Made by a program: the position numbers and the translations under genes
Shown: in pieces, positions 53,567 to 64,000 of the stretch
Layout: every line of letters begins with the position of its first letter
How positions within the stretch are numbered: the first letter of the stretch is position 1
NCBI RefSeq assembly: GCF_037126465.1
Contig: NC_088203.1
Coordinates: 105,486,409 to 105,550,408, forward strand
Source of the DNA: Ornithodoros turicata
Taxonomy: Eukaryota > Arthropoda > Arachnida > Ixodida > Argasidae
Reading direction: 5' to 3'
DNA: 64,000 bases
Notes under the pieces: model-generated
The model's database searches: none
Told to the model about the DNA's origin: nothing
Seen by the model: the letters and a program-made list of their open reading frames with translations, nothing else

Positions 53567-55729
53567 ATGCAGCAACTCGGCAATGATTCCTTCCCATTCC
53601 GACTGACGGCCCGTCGAAACGTACTTCAAGTGAGCCCAGCAACTGAAGAAAGCAACAACATGAGCTCGAGTCTTCGTCTGCGACGAACGGGTGGTTCGTT
53701 TGTGTCTTACATCGACCTCGATGACTCGCCGACTGCTCAGCGGGCGTCATCACAAACAGAAGTGTGGGAGTCCCCGGTATCGCTCACGCCGGAACTTCTA
53801 GAAGACGAAGTCGTCGTCAGTGAAGTGAATAACGTGCTAAAATTCAACACCCTCAGTGACCTCCGCAACGGTGTATCTGGCGTGCTCTTTTGTACAAGTT
53901 TCCGGTTAAGTTTTGTGACCATGCAGCAGATTGCTCCGACGCGATCGCTAAACCTTTGTGCTAACAGAATGTTGAATGAGAACGACATTTCCTTATTAAA
54001 CATTGACACTGTTTACCAAATATCCGGGGGACGTCGAAAAAGACTGTCATCAGGAGGATCACCACCGGAGATTGTGCAGATCCACTGCAAGGATCTGCGA
54101 GTTTTTACGTTTTCTTTCAAATTCTGCGCGCAAGAACAAAGCGCTAAAGCTGTTCAATACCTCTTTCGTTATGCTTTTGTGTCAAACACGGACTTGCTGT
54201 TTAGCTTTAGGGGCAAGGCGGGACCTCGTGAACCGCTCTCCGTTTTCGAGTCAACCGCCGAATGGGAAGCCGAAATTAACAGGTGTCAGTGCACACGATT
54301 CCGAGTGACGGACATAAACAAGAAATATGGGTTTTCGCATTCCCTTCCACGGCGGTTTGTGGTACCAAAGCAATTACTGGACTGCCAACTGCAGTCCTTA
54401 TCACCTCATTTCTTTCATCATCGTGTCGTTATGTGGTGTTGGAGTTCCCACAAAGGTGCTGCGTTGCTCAAAGCGTCCGCATCGGACACGACGTCGGACA
54501 CCGGCGAATCGGACCGTTACAGTCACTTCGTGCGCTGCCTCGGCCCCGAAATACAGCTGGTGAATCTGGACCTTGAATGCCCGGTGGTCAAAGAGATCGG
54601 ATCGAGTTTTTCGAGACTGCAAGCGTTGTGTGTTCCGACGACGGAGTCGGAGTTCAAGGACCAAGAGACGCACTTCCACGGCAACCTGGAAGCAACTCGG
54701 TGGCTGGAGTGCCTGTCGGGCTGCCTGCGAGTGGCGGTGACCGCGGCAAAAGGCATATCGCATTACAGCAGGCACGTGATAGTCAAGGAACGGACAGGTT
54801 ACGACATGACGTGCGTCGTCACCAGTCTCGTGCAGGTACTGTTAGATCCACACTGCAGAACGCAACAGGGTTTCCAGACGTTAATCGACAAGGAATGGGT
54901 CGCCGGCGGACACCCGTTTGCCGAACGACACGCGCACCTTCGCACGATGGATCCAAAGTCGGAGTCTGCACCACGGTCCGAGATGGTCCCGATATTCCTC
55001 TTCTTCCTCGACTGCGTGTGGCAGTTACAAGCACAATTCCCGACCATGTTCGAGTTCTCCGAGACGTACCTCACGACGCTCTGGGACTGTGCGCACGTCG
55101 GTGTGTACGACGCGTTCCTCTTCAACTGCAACAGGGAGCGGAATAAGGCGAAGAAGTCTCGCGTGTTCCGAAACGTTTGGGACTGGACGGGGCCGACGAG
55201 CCGTCTCACGGTGCAAGATTTGGAGTTGTTCAAGAACCCTCTGTACATATTGAACAAGGCGGAAGAGTATCTAAACCACGGGACAACGGCGGAGCACGCG
55301 GGTGCAGGAGACGCGATTGGAGCGTCCGACGACCTTCTCTCCGCGGACTACACCATAAAAGCGCTCTCCGTCTGGACCCAGTGCTACTTCCGGTGGATTC
55401 CCAAGGCCGAGGTCGTCAACGGCGATCCGGCGACGCTGTTCCTGCACAACGTGAGAGTCTCCCGCGATATCCAGTTCTTGGCCTCGAAGATTCGGGCGCT
55501 GCAGGAGGGCATGAAGGGAGTGCAGCTTCGGCATCGCAGGATGCCGTCCGACGAGTACATCTTCGCGGCACAGCGCAACTCCGTGCGCGCAGTGTCGCAG
55601 GAGGGACATGTCATCACGTCGTCCTTTCCGTTTGCACCGTCCGGCCCCGTCGACTGGGGGACGGCACACATTCCTTCGATCGCACCGCTGCCAAATTTCG
55701 GGGAAGGGTATGACGACCTCGACGACTGA
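53567..55729 (+). CDS. Myotubularin-related pseudophosphatase (MTMR10/11/12 group), intronless
   Basis: A complete 720-residue open frame without introns. The order PH-GRAM domain (about 70-210, including LLEDEVVVSEVN) then myotubularin phosphatase-like domain (about 230-600, including the segment LEATRWLECLSGCL) is that of myotubularins. The active-site loop, normally HCSDGWDRT, reads KERTGYDMT (407-415): the catalytic Cys is Glu408 and the essential Arg is Met414, so it cannot dephosphorylate phosphoinositides. Dead members of this group act as adaptors that bind and steer active myotubularins. ATG 53567 has good context (CACCATGC); ATG 53660 is an alternative. The C-terminus is acidic (YDDLDD). 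Family assignment is firm; the choice among MTMR10, 11 and 12 is not. Confidence 0.9.
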   Translation: MQQLGNDSFPFRLTARRNVLQVSPATEESNNMSSSLRLRRTGGSFVSYIDLDDSPTAQRASSQTEVWESPVSLTPELLEDEVVVSEVNNVLKFNTLSDLRNGVSGVLFCTSFRLSFVTMQQIAPTRSLNLCANRMLNENDISLLNIDTVYQISGGRRKRLSSGGSPPEIVQIHCKDLRVFTFSFKFCAQEQSAKAVQYLFRYAFVSNTDLLFSFRGKAGPREPLSVFESTAEWEAEINRCQCTRFRVTDINKKYGFSHSLPRRFVVPKQLLDCQLQSLSPHFFHHRVVMWCWSSHKGAALLKASASDTTSDTGESDRYSHFVRCLGPEIQLVNLDLECPVVKEIGSSFSRLQALCVPTTESEFKDQETHFHGNLEATRWLECLSGCLRVAVTAAKGISHYSRHVIVKERTGYDMTCVVTSLVQVLLDPHCRTQQGFQTLIDKEWVAGGHPFAERHAHLRTMDPKSESAPRSEMVPIFLFFLDCVWQLQAQFPTMFEFSETYLTTLWDCAHVGVYDAFLFNCNRERNKAKKSRVFRNVWDWTGPTSRLTVQDLELFKNPLYILNKAEEYLNHGTTAEHAGAGDAIGASDDLLSADYTIKALSVWTQCYFRWIPKAEVVNGDPATLFLHNVRVSRDIQFLASKIRALQEGMKGVQLRHRRMPSDEYIFAAQRNSVRAVSQEGHVITSSFPFAPSGPVDWGTAHIPSIAPLPNFGEGYDDLDD

Positions 55730-56622
55730 GATTGTTGCCAAAGACCTAGTAACGATTGCGTGAAATGAGTGTGTGAGGAAGGTCTCTATTAGACCTTGGG
55801 TTGGGGTTGCACGTTGTTGATTTTTTTTTGTTTTGAAGCCCTAGGCACATCGCATAATTATTTCAGCCTTTTTCACAGTTTTTTTCCGACAACACTGCTC
55901 GGACGCTCGCCACCTCTCGTTCGACGACATTGTGCTGCGTCGTCGTTCTATAATAGGGTAATAGTATTAATACTACCTTCAGTATTCTCCAGCTTTCTCA
56001 GGCCGCGCGCAATAGCGACACGTTGTTTCAACACGAATGAGCCGTTTTTATCCGCAGCAGTGATGCGAGATTGTTTTGTAAATTTCATTTTTACTTTTTT
56101 CTTTTTTTTTAAGATACCCCAAAGGGGTGGGGAATAGCATTTAGTTGTTAGTGCAACATGCACGCTGTTATGCATCTGTGGAAGTTGTACGTTATGCCGA
56201 CAAGTTATACGAACACTAATTGTCTTTGTGTACACATTCGTTGCGACATTTCGCTTGCTTTTCCACTTACGGAATATATGTTTCATATATACACTGTAGT
56301 TTTCTAACCAGTTTTGTATAATTATGCAGGTCAAACACTGTAAACCTATAAGTATATAAATATACATATATATATATATATATAAAATTCTGTATAGGAG
56401 GAATGTGTCTTCTAGTGTCATAAATTATTCCCAGTCCTGCGCTCTAAAAGAAGGACTATAGGTTCCCACTCACACTATGAAGGAAGTGTGGCATTATGCT
56501 CCATCTACTGCTCAACATGAAAATAATGTTTTGTAAAATATGTGTATCGCAGTAGCGTTTTGTATGTGGGCAGTTTTTTTTGCCACAAGTTTGTAACACA
56601 ACTGTAGTAGTAGAGCAATAAA
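55730..56622 (+). terminator. 3' UTR and polyadenylation signal of the MTMR-like gene
   Basis: AT-rich trailer after the stop codon. The first clear AATAAA is at 56617-56622. A (ta)n run lies at 56362-56384. Confidence 0.5.
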
Positions 56623-56980
56623 TGTCGCTTCTTATAAATTCGAGACAATTTTGGGTCTGAAGTACATATTTGCAGGGTTTTATCTCTTGAAAACTTAGTA
56701 CTGTGAGAATCTCGTAAAATTTACATTTTAAACCGTAAATTGCTTTATATATGCCAAATATTGCTTTATTGTGCACAAGAGTAAGATCTATTCCTCAAAT
56801 TTAATAGATTACGTACATTTCATTTCGTTAATGATCCGCAACTTTGTTTTCAGTCGTGTCGATTTCTAGAATCTTGTGATCTGAACGTATCTTCAGCGTC
56901 AGTCATGCTGCTTGTCGTACAAATCCAATACACGATAACCTGATCAAGCTTATCTCTTTTTAGTGATATACAGGTTCATC

Positions 56981-58027
56981 ATGACACGCTGGGCTCGGAG
57001 TAAGAATCCACTGAAGCACACGCGTCAGCCAGAAGAAGCCACCTCGTGGACAGAATTCCATGCGCAGCGGCAGAGAGAAGATTCACAAGGTCTGTCGAAG
57101 GCCGTATCATTGAGCGCGCAGGGTCAAAGGGGAATCTACCGGACTCGATGCCACCGTATTCCAGCAGGTGACTTGAAAGCAGTAGAAACAGGGGATGCAG
57201 CAAATATGAAGGGGTCTGTCGAAACAGAGGGAGGCGATTGCGCGCAGGAGTGCAAGGGTGTAGAGAATGAAAAAAAGGAGATACACGAAGACACCATATT
57301 TCAATATGCAGGAGGAGAGACAGAATGGAAACCTGAACAGGAAAAGCATTCTCATGTTTCAGACAGCAAAGCTATTTCTTCGAGAAACCTGTCGGGTAAT
57401 CGGAGAAAGGGTACGTCGGGCATCAAACGGGGACCCCAGAGTGATGTTGCCGAAGCGCCGGCGAATAAGGTTAAGCGTGATAAGATAACGGTGTCAAAAA
57501 ATGGCGGTGTGAAAAGTGAGCGAGTGAAGTGCACTAGACGTAATAAGCTGAAAAGAAATTTGAAGAAGGACGTAATTAGACCAGCCAGCGGCTGGACGGT
57601 GACAGAGATACGTGAGATGCCTCTGAAAGTGAAGCAAACTGAGAAGAACTTGAAGGAAGGGGAAGAATCCGTGGCGGAACAGAAACGGAGGGTTTGCGCG
57701 AAAGAAAATGAGAAACGGAAACAGAACAAGTGCATAAAGGAAGACGAGTACGGAACTTGCGATAGCACGGATGAGTTTGCGGAGAAACGTGACCACGAAA
57801 CGAACAGTACTGTGGGTGGTGCTGCGAAGAAGAAAAAGTTTATGGATCAATTAAGGAAGGAGCGTGAGAGGAAAGGCATAATCCTGCTGCCCGAGAAGGT
57901 AGAGAAACGCATCTATGCAATGAAGAAAGCCATGCGGCAGAAAGGAATCTCTGGCGAAGAGATTAAAACGGCCGTTCGGAAGGTCAGGCGAAAAGAAGAG
58001 TTGCTCTTTCGAAGGCAGCTGGAAAAG
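56981..58027 (+). CDS. ZCCHC9: ZCCHC9 exon 1 (long basic N-terminal region)
   Basis: 349 codons, ATG 56981 to donor AAAG/GTGAGA, phase 0. Low-complexity Lys/Glu/Arg content with several KKKK/KRK nuclear-localisation-type runs. The last 60 residues (LPEKVEKRIYAMKKAM and on) are more ordered. Confidence 0.88.
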
Positions 58028-61000
58028 GTGAGAGTTTTCATAGTCTTTCTGCATAGTCATAGTCTACACTGAGTTGTAGTCCAGGAACTTGCCTCTCTCT
58101 TAAAGGAGTACAGAGGGCCATCCAAAAAAGTTTCAGATTAAGACGTCTGATGAAAGTGTGCTTGTCATTTTACCGAATAGCGTGAAAGGTTTTTGGTGTG
58201 TGCAATTTGTTTCCCAGAAAAAAACTCTCATAAACATGGCTCCGCGCATTCACCCTAATTCGCCACTTCAGGTATAATGAGGATGAGGAGGTATGATGCC
58301 ACGTCACCGATGACGGTATAAGGAGAACTCGTTCTGGTTCGCTGGTCAGTGGGGGTCAGCGCCTTGTCCCTTTGCCGCATTAAACCAGTTTTGCCAGTTC
58401 TCCCAGAGAATTGGGGATAGAAGGAGCGGCCAAATCATTACCAAGGCAGGAGAAAAGCTTTTTCAGAACCCTGAGTAGCAGACATTTCTCTAGACCAATC
58501 AGCGAGCGTTCTCCTTATAGCGTCAGCGCGAGGTTCCAGGCAGATCACAGGCTGGTACTGCTCTTCACCGTCGTTGCGCACGGTCGCTTTTTGTGGCGTA
58601 TTTTAAATTCAATTTCTGCAATAATTATGACTGTGGTGTGAATTACATCATATGGTGCATCTTACTGGCCTACTTAACAGTTTTATAGGAAGAAAACAGG
58701 GAGTTAAAAATGACTTCTATGCTACTTTAATACCCTGTGGGACCTTGTGGAAACACCATTTTCTGCATATGCAACTTTGTCATCATATTTGAACTAGAAA
58801 TGTACTGACTTCATTTATTGCCTTAGCACCTTCTAATGAAGCAGTTGCTACATTACTCTTTGCACAGTGCCTAAGGACAAGACTCGAATTTTCTTGAAGT
58901 CAGGTTCCAGAATTTACGTTCACTAAAAAAGGGTTTCACCAAATGTGATCATTTTGATAGTTTAAATGAGTGTTTGTGAGAAGTGTATCAGTCTCACTGT
59001 TTCACAATATGCAGAGGTGCTTCAAATGCCGGCAACCTGGCCACAAGGTATCGGACTGCCCAATGATGGAGGAAGAAATCGACGAGGCTGTCGGAATATG
59101 TTTCAAGTGTGGATCGACTGAGCACTTTTCGTCGAAGTGCCACGTTGAGACAAGTTTGGAAAATGGTACTGTAGTGGCCATTATAATGCATTAATAGGGT
59201 CAGACTTTTTCGGGTTGGAACCACCTCCCCCTCGATTACTCCTTCCCAAATCAGTATAGGACCAGGCCGCATTAAACCTGGTTTCTCCCCCAATTCCAGT
59301 CATGTATCACGTGCACTATTTAATAGTAATTTATACGAATGTGTGATATTATGTGAAGCACATTTGGTGTTATAGCATGTGGTGCTAGTGCCTATAAATC
59401 GAGAGGTATGTATGTTTGACCGATATGTGCACTTTAATCATGGGTACTGGACAGAAAGCACCCAATAATACCCCAATGTATCAGTACCCCAATTTTTCCC
59501 TTCCGAATCCAGTAGAGGCACTTAAGCCACAAAAGTGAGACCCTACGCATTGACGACATCATGCACAATTGCTTTTCAGAGTTTCCGTACGCAAAGTGCT
59601 TCATCTGCAAACAGGGAGGTCACCTAAGCAGAAAATGCCCTCGAAACGATAAAGGGGTCTACCCGAAAGGTAGGCTTCTTAACGGATTAGTTTATGTGCA
59701 CAATTTTTAAATGTGACCCGCATCTGACTCAGGGGGACATTGTAACTTCTGTGGAGCCATAGACCATTTCAAGAAGGACTGTCCTCAAATGGAGAGAAAC
59801 AAGAAAAAGGACGGTAAGGGCTCAAATTGAAATTAAAATGTGAGAGTCATAACGGGTCAAGCTAACAATTGTTAATTATGGTACAGTGGAATTTCCACCA
59901 CTGTTTGAGCCTAGAACATGTTTCACCAAATGTCCCACTGCTTATGTGCTAAAGGCAAGAAACAAGCCGAGAGGCTGGCACTTTGCTTCTTCTTGTACCC
60001 CAGCTTTGTGAGACACAGTTTTGCCTTGTTCATCTTTTCGCATGCCCATCTTTCCTCCCTATTATGTGCAGTGCAAGCATGCATGATCATTAGGGTCAAG
60101 TTGTCTGGTGTCAACTGCTTACACGTTTGAATCAACATTTAACCAACAAAATGTACAGATGCTCACCAGAACCTCCGGAAACTTTGATCATATTAATAAA
60201 ATCAAATTACATATTAGGCTAGGTTCACGGAAATGCATTGCGTTTTACACTGTTCATATTGTGACAACTACAGGTTTTCCCGGCGATTTTAATCCAAGCG
60301 CCATCGAAATTAATCCATGTGCCATGCAAACTTTATGGGGCATGGATTAATTTAGCTGGCACTTGGATTAAAATCGCCGGGAAAACCTGTAGTCGGCATC
60401 TTTATAAAGCCATTTGTCCCATTCAAGGATTAAAGCTAGGAAATACACCAGTCCCCAAAAACACCTCGTTCGCACGAGTATCCAAATGTTGTCCTCTTTA
60501 CGTCACTACACACATGAGCTGTGTATCACATGGTGAGAGCTGCATGCAGGTTCAGTTGTATTCGACATTTTGACTTGCAGGTGGAAATTGGAGGTTTTTA
60601 AATCTGCACAGGTAAAATGCGGCTCTCTGTCTGCAAGTAAGCAGTAGTATATCTGTCGACATTCCCTAGATGCAGAGTGCTGATACTGTACTATTGAGTA
60701 CTCGATACTACATCGAGAGAGTACTCAGTGAATCCAGAATGATGTGTCAAACTGTGTTATCAATATGTGTTACATTGCTGAGCAGCTAATTGGTATTAAA
60801 CTTTGTATGCTCAGAAGCAAAAGGGTTACATAAACATAAGGCTAAATGTAACACTTTTGTGGTGTAGATTTTTTTCCTGTGAATGCAGAGATCGCAAGTG
60901 TGTGGATTTACTCCATATCTGCATGGATGTGGATCCCAGAAGCGCAAGTACCATGTGGATACTCTCAATGTTATCTGCGCCTACATCTACGCATTAATTT

Positions 61001-61704
61001 ATGAAAATCCACTGTATTTGCACGCGTTTTATGCATATGAGCTGTGTATCATGTAGCCCGGTGTATCTCTCTAACAAGAGGTACCACATAGACAGCATTT
61101 GCAGGCTCTATGCACTGATCAGGGAGATGAACTGTAATGAGGTAAACAAGGTTTGAACTTGAACACATCAGAATGAAATTGCAGTTTTTGTGTCCGCTAA
61201 AAAGCAGCTGCAGCAGTGAAGCACAACAGAGAGCGACATAACAAAAGTACAAACAGAGATATGAATGAGAATCAAAATGCAGAAACAAGTCAAGAATACT
61301 CAGTGAAGTAATACTGACAAAATATTCTTTGTTATTGAAGGATGCATGACACATTGGAAGATATCTGTACCATTCAGTTAGCCATTGTGTGGCAACAAGG
61401 CTTTAGCAGTTTTGAGGGCATTCAGTTGCTGTCATTCTGTCGCTGTCTGCCAAGAAGCTAATGGTCTAACCATCTGACTTTTGGCTTAGCCCGCTTTGCT
61501 ACTCAACCCCATGGATCCCATGCATCTTTTTATGCCCCTGTAACTGCCGATTACTGATGCGATATGCAATCGATTCCTTTTACCTTTTCAGAGGAACCAG
61601 AGATAACAGGAGACATGATGGACATCCATGGAAGCGCAGACGCTGAACCTGTGACACCAGACATGTTTACAAAACAGAGAAAATCCAAAATTGTCACTTT
61701 CTGA
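56981..61704 (+). CDS. ZCCHC9: ZCCHC9 orthologue, 5 exons, 493 residues
   Basis: Zinc-finger CCHC protein 9, a nucleolar RNA-binding protein in animals. Exons: 56981-58027, 59015-59165, 59580-59669, 59733-59813 and 61592-61704, all GT-AG with consistent phases. The start MTRWARSKNP matches the family's N-terminus. Exon 1 encodes 349 very Lys/Arg/Glu-rich residues ending in the conserved helix before the knuckles. Four CX2CX4HX4C zinc knuckles follow: CFKCRQPGHKVSDC, CFKCGSTEHFSSKC, CFICKQGGHLSRKC and CNFCGAIDHFKKDC. The tail ends KSKIVTF, as expected for the family. It is much longer than the 271-residue human protein because of exon 1. The last three introns are phase 1. A role in rRNA processing is inferred from family knowledge. 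Confidence 0.92.
59015..59165 (+). CDS. ZCCHC9: ZCCHC9 exon 2 (zinc knuckles 1 and 2)
   Basis: Acceptor caatatgcag, donor AATG/GTACTG, phase 1. Encodes two complete CCHC knuckles. Confidence 0.9.
59580..59669 (+). CDS. ZCCHC9: ZCCHC9 exon 3 (zinc knuckle 3)
   Basis: Acceptor ttgcttttcag, donor AAAG/GTAGGC, phase 1 both sides. Encodes EFPYAKCFICKQGGHLSRKC and a short spacer. Confidence 0.92.
59733..59813 (+). CDS. ZCCHC9: ZCCHC9 exon 4 (zinc knuckle 4)
   Basis: Acceptor catctgactcag, donor GACG/GTAAGG, phase 1 both sides. Encodes GGHCNFCGAIDHFKKDCPQM. The intron before it is only 63 bases. Confidence 0.92.
60271..60389. mobile_element. TA-flanked hairpin MITE in ZCCHC9 intron 4
   Basis: 119 bp starting CAGGTTTTCCCGGCGATTTT and ending with its exact inverse, with TA at 60269-60270 and 60390-60391. 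Nearly the whole element can fold back; a second inverted pair ('attaatccatg') lies inside. Confidence 0.88.
61592..61704 (+). CDS. ZCCHC9: ZCCHC9 exon 5 (C-terminal tail and stop)
   Basis: Acceptor taccttttcag. 38 codons including TGA at 61702-61704. Ends FTKQRKSKIVTF, the conserved family C-terminus. Confidence 0.88.
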
Positions 61705-64000
61705 TCCTTGTAACCCTTACGTAACTGGAACGAATACACAGCCTCACCTGCTTCAACTAGTTCTACAGTGCTGTCAGCCAGCAAAACACTAGGGAGTTTT
61801 ACTACTACGGTGAAGAGGTCCGGCTGGAGTTGGTTTCCCTTGGCGATGGCGGGGAGGAAAAACGTTAAAATTGTCTGCTGCTTCCCAGTGTTGCCAGTTT
61901 CAAGTGCAGCAATATTTCTTGTGCACAGGGATAAATGGGGGCTATTGAGGGAATTTGGTTTTGTATTCAACTATGCTAGTATTTTGAATTCAACAAAAAC
62001 GCTATTGCGACAGCATGTACAAAGTTTTTTTCTGTTGTTGTTTTCAGCTTTTTCTTTTTCTGCTTGGGAAACTGCTGTTACTGCATATTTTTGTATCCCT
62101 CATTTTGATGTTTACCATAAAAGCACAACTGCACCCACTTCACTGACAACTGGCGTGCTCGGAATATGCACTACTACACCAGGTATCAGTTTGCGAAATC
62201 TCCACTACCACGTGCAATATACACGCACACGACAAGTTCGCACACAGCTGTGAACCTATATAAAAACAAACATGCATTTTCTTGTGATAGTATCTAAAAA
62301 GCAGTATCGAGAGTTTATTAAATATCTGTACAAGTAGTCAAAGATGATGATGATGATGATGATGAAATGTGTAAGAGTATACACACAGTGCTGACAAATG
62401 CGGAAATAACTTATTTTCATGCATTTTGACGTAAAGATATGCTATGAAACGAATTGACTTAAAGAGCTCATTTGGCAGTACAGTTGTAGCATTCGATGTC
62501 TTCCACAGAGCATAAGTAGGCATTTGCACCATCGTATTTTGAACTGAATAGTGCCAGAAAAATTGCCCATGGGCTGTTTTTGCTGGCCACAAACTAAATG
62601 GGGTACTCTACAAAAGTACTGTGCTCAAAAATGCACTTTTATTGTTACCCGACAAGACTCCCCTGTGCGTGTTTGTTTTGTTGGTGCATAATTTTATTGA
62701 AAAATGGTGTAATGCTATTTACGTATTATGCTGTTCAATTTAAGTAAGGAAGCATCCATCCGTGAGTCCCTTTGTTCAACTTTCCTCCTGGAAAATAAAG
62801 AATCATAAGGCTTGGCACCCTTTACAATGAAATCTGTTTCGTATTATGTCCCATTTATACAAACAAGGGTGTAGTTCTTAACCTTTCCAAGGGTGCAAAG
62901 GTGGATAAAAATTACAACTGTGTGCCAAAAAGAGTAATGCTTCACAAACTTATCGAGTATTCCGATGAATGTATTCCAGAAGCCTTTAGCTGTTACACTG
63001 GTTATATTTAGAGAATTGGCTCTTAAAACCTGTTCTTTCCATCACAATCGTCCACATTTTGTGGAGTATTCAATATCTTACAGAATTATGCAAGGGTTTA
63101 AAACGATCTGCACCATTTTTGCGGGTTAAACCTGATCAGTGGTGACTGCAATGCCTCACACAACTGATGGTGGTGGCACTTACACAGCCGAATGTGCTGT
63201 GACGAAGGGTAATGTAACGGTGAGAATGTAAAGGTAATGTAGCAACACCCGGTGAGAGATTGACAGAGTTGAGTCTAGTTTTCTTTGCGCATTGAAAACT
63301 TACGAAAGGCGCAAAAAATGTGCAGGGTTAGTCGATGTGCAATCTTGGGAGAATACTGCTTTTTTTCTTTTTTCGCTCGTTTGCTCTTAACCGCGGAATC
63401 GCGCGGATTTGTAAAAGTAAATTTCCCACCTCAGAAAGCTAGGGGCTTTAGTTATGTTTTTGCCTTGGTTACAAGATACAGGAGATGTTATGTGTCCTTT
63501 TACTTTTCTTCAAAAGTCTACGAGTGTATGGTACTGTTTAAAGCATAGCCATATGCGGAGACCTTTGTGGCACTTAACACCAGGGAAGGATAACGGACGT
63601 ATCTTGGTTACCATTTCCATTTTCGTTACTGCTATATTTTCGTTTCCGTTATCCGTTTCTGATACAGGCCTTTCAATTTCGTTTCCGTTTCGTTTCCGGT
63701 AATGAACGGTTATTACAGAGCGGGAGGACAGCCCGTCCGGTTCCATCAACACCCTGTTTTGCCCAAGTGCTGCTTCGGTGTCATGCGTACATACTACACA
63801 AGTAATTTTACGTCGTTGTGATGTGCACATCTTGCAAGATAAAAAAAAAATGTATGTGGGAACATGTTTTTGGTCTTCAGTCGCTCGGAGTCCAGCAACT
63901 CAAGACGGGCGTAACTTTCATCCAACGTCGCATTCATAAGCGGACGCTCTCAATAGTAAAGAATACTGCGATGGCCACAGTGAAAAGGAAAAAAAAAGTA
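61705..64000. other. Downstream of ZCCHC9, no further gene seen
   Basis: An AATAAA at 62794-62799 could serve as a distal polyadenylation signal. Open frames are short and unsupported. Near 63590-63710 is a tract of 'gtttccgtt' repeats and their inverses that looks like decayed repeat sequence. Confidence 0.45.
62343..62365. repeat. (GAT)n microsatellite
   Basis: Seven tandem GAT/ATG units downstream of ZCCHC9. Confidence 0.9.

Noticed and set aside
58028..58072. Continuation of ZCCHC9 exon 1 to a stop at 58072
   Set aside because: AAG/GTGAGA is a good donor, and the zinc-knuckle exons join in the correct phase only when spliced at 58027.

Overview
This is a eukaryotic nuclear window. It has GT-AG split genes, strong Kozak starts, AATAAA signals, long non-coding stretches and a heavy load of small transposons. 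The encoded families (AGGF1, ZCCHC9, a myotubularin pseudophosphatase, an ABHD1/3 lipase and acylated globins) are animal genes. Gene architecture, Ty3/gypsy and non-LTR scraps and abundant foldback/MITE elements fit an arthropod, perhaps a chelicerate such as a tick; the species assignment is inference.

Left end (1 to about 14.5 kb): a tandem cluster of intronless globin genes, all on the minus strand. Two types alternate. Type A starts MGQCFGQ and type B starts with repeated MGQ(Y/C) units. Two direct duplicons are visible, about 1-5.35 kb (B' cut by the window edge, then A1) and about 8.15-14.5 kb (B, then A2). The globins carry N-terminal Gly2/Cys acylation signals and a Ser-Pro-rich C-terminal tail, which suggests membrane-anchored globins of the globin X kind. 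The spacer upstream of B has grown an array of 180-bp repeats, made of the left half of a local transposon and alternating as 360-bp dimers, every second monomer carrying a perfect TGACGTCA.

Middle (20.05-52.24 kb): one 12-exon AGGF1 gene on the minus strand, reconstructed exon by exon with consistent phases: N-terminal region, OCRE, acidic stretch, FHA and G-patch. Its 22-kb intron 10 contains a complete intronless ABHD1/3-type hydrolase gene and many transposons. The FHA domain lacks two usual signature residues.

Right end (53.5-61.7 kb): head to head with AGGF1 is an intronless myotubularin-family pseudophosphatase (MTMR10/11/12 group) with a dead active site. It is followed by a five-exon ZCCHC9 gene with four CCHC zinc knuckles and a very long basic N-terminal exon. 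The last 2.3 kb show no gene.

Between genes are at least seven hAT-like elements (several with perfect or near-perfect 8-bp target duplications), eight or more TA-flanked inverted-repeat elements, tRNA-like SINEs, an internally deleted Ty3/gypsy fragment and the 3' end of a non-LTR retrotransposon. Two insertions have a paralogous empty site in the other globin duplicon, which dates them relative to the duplication.
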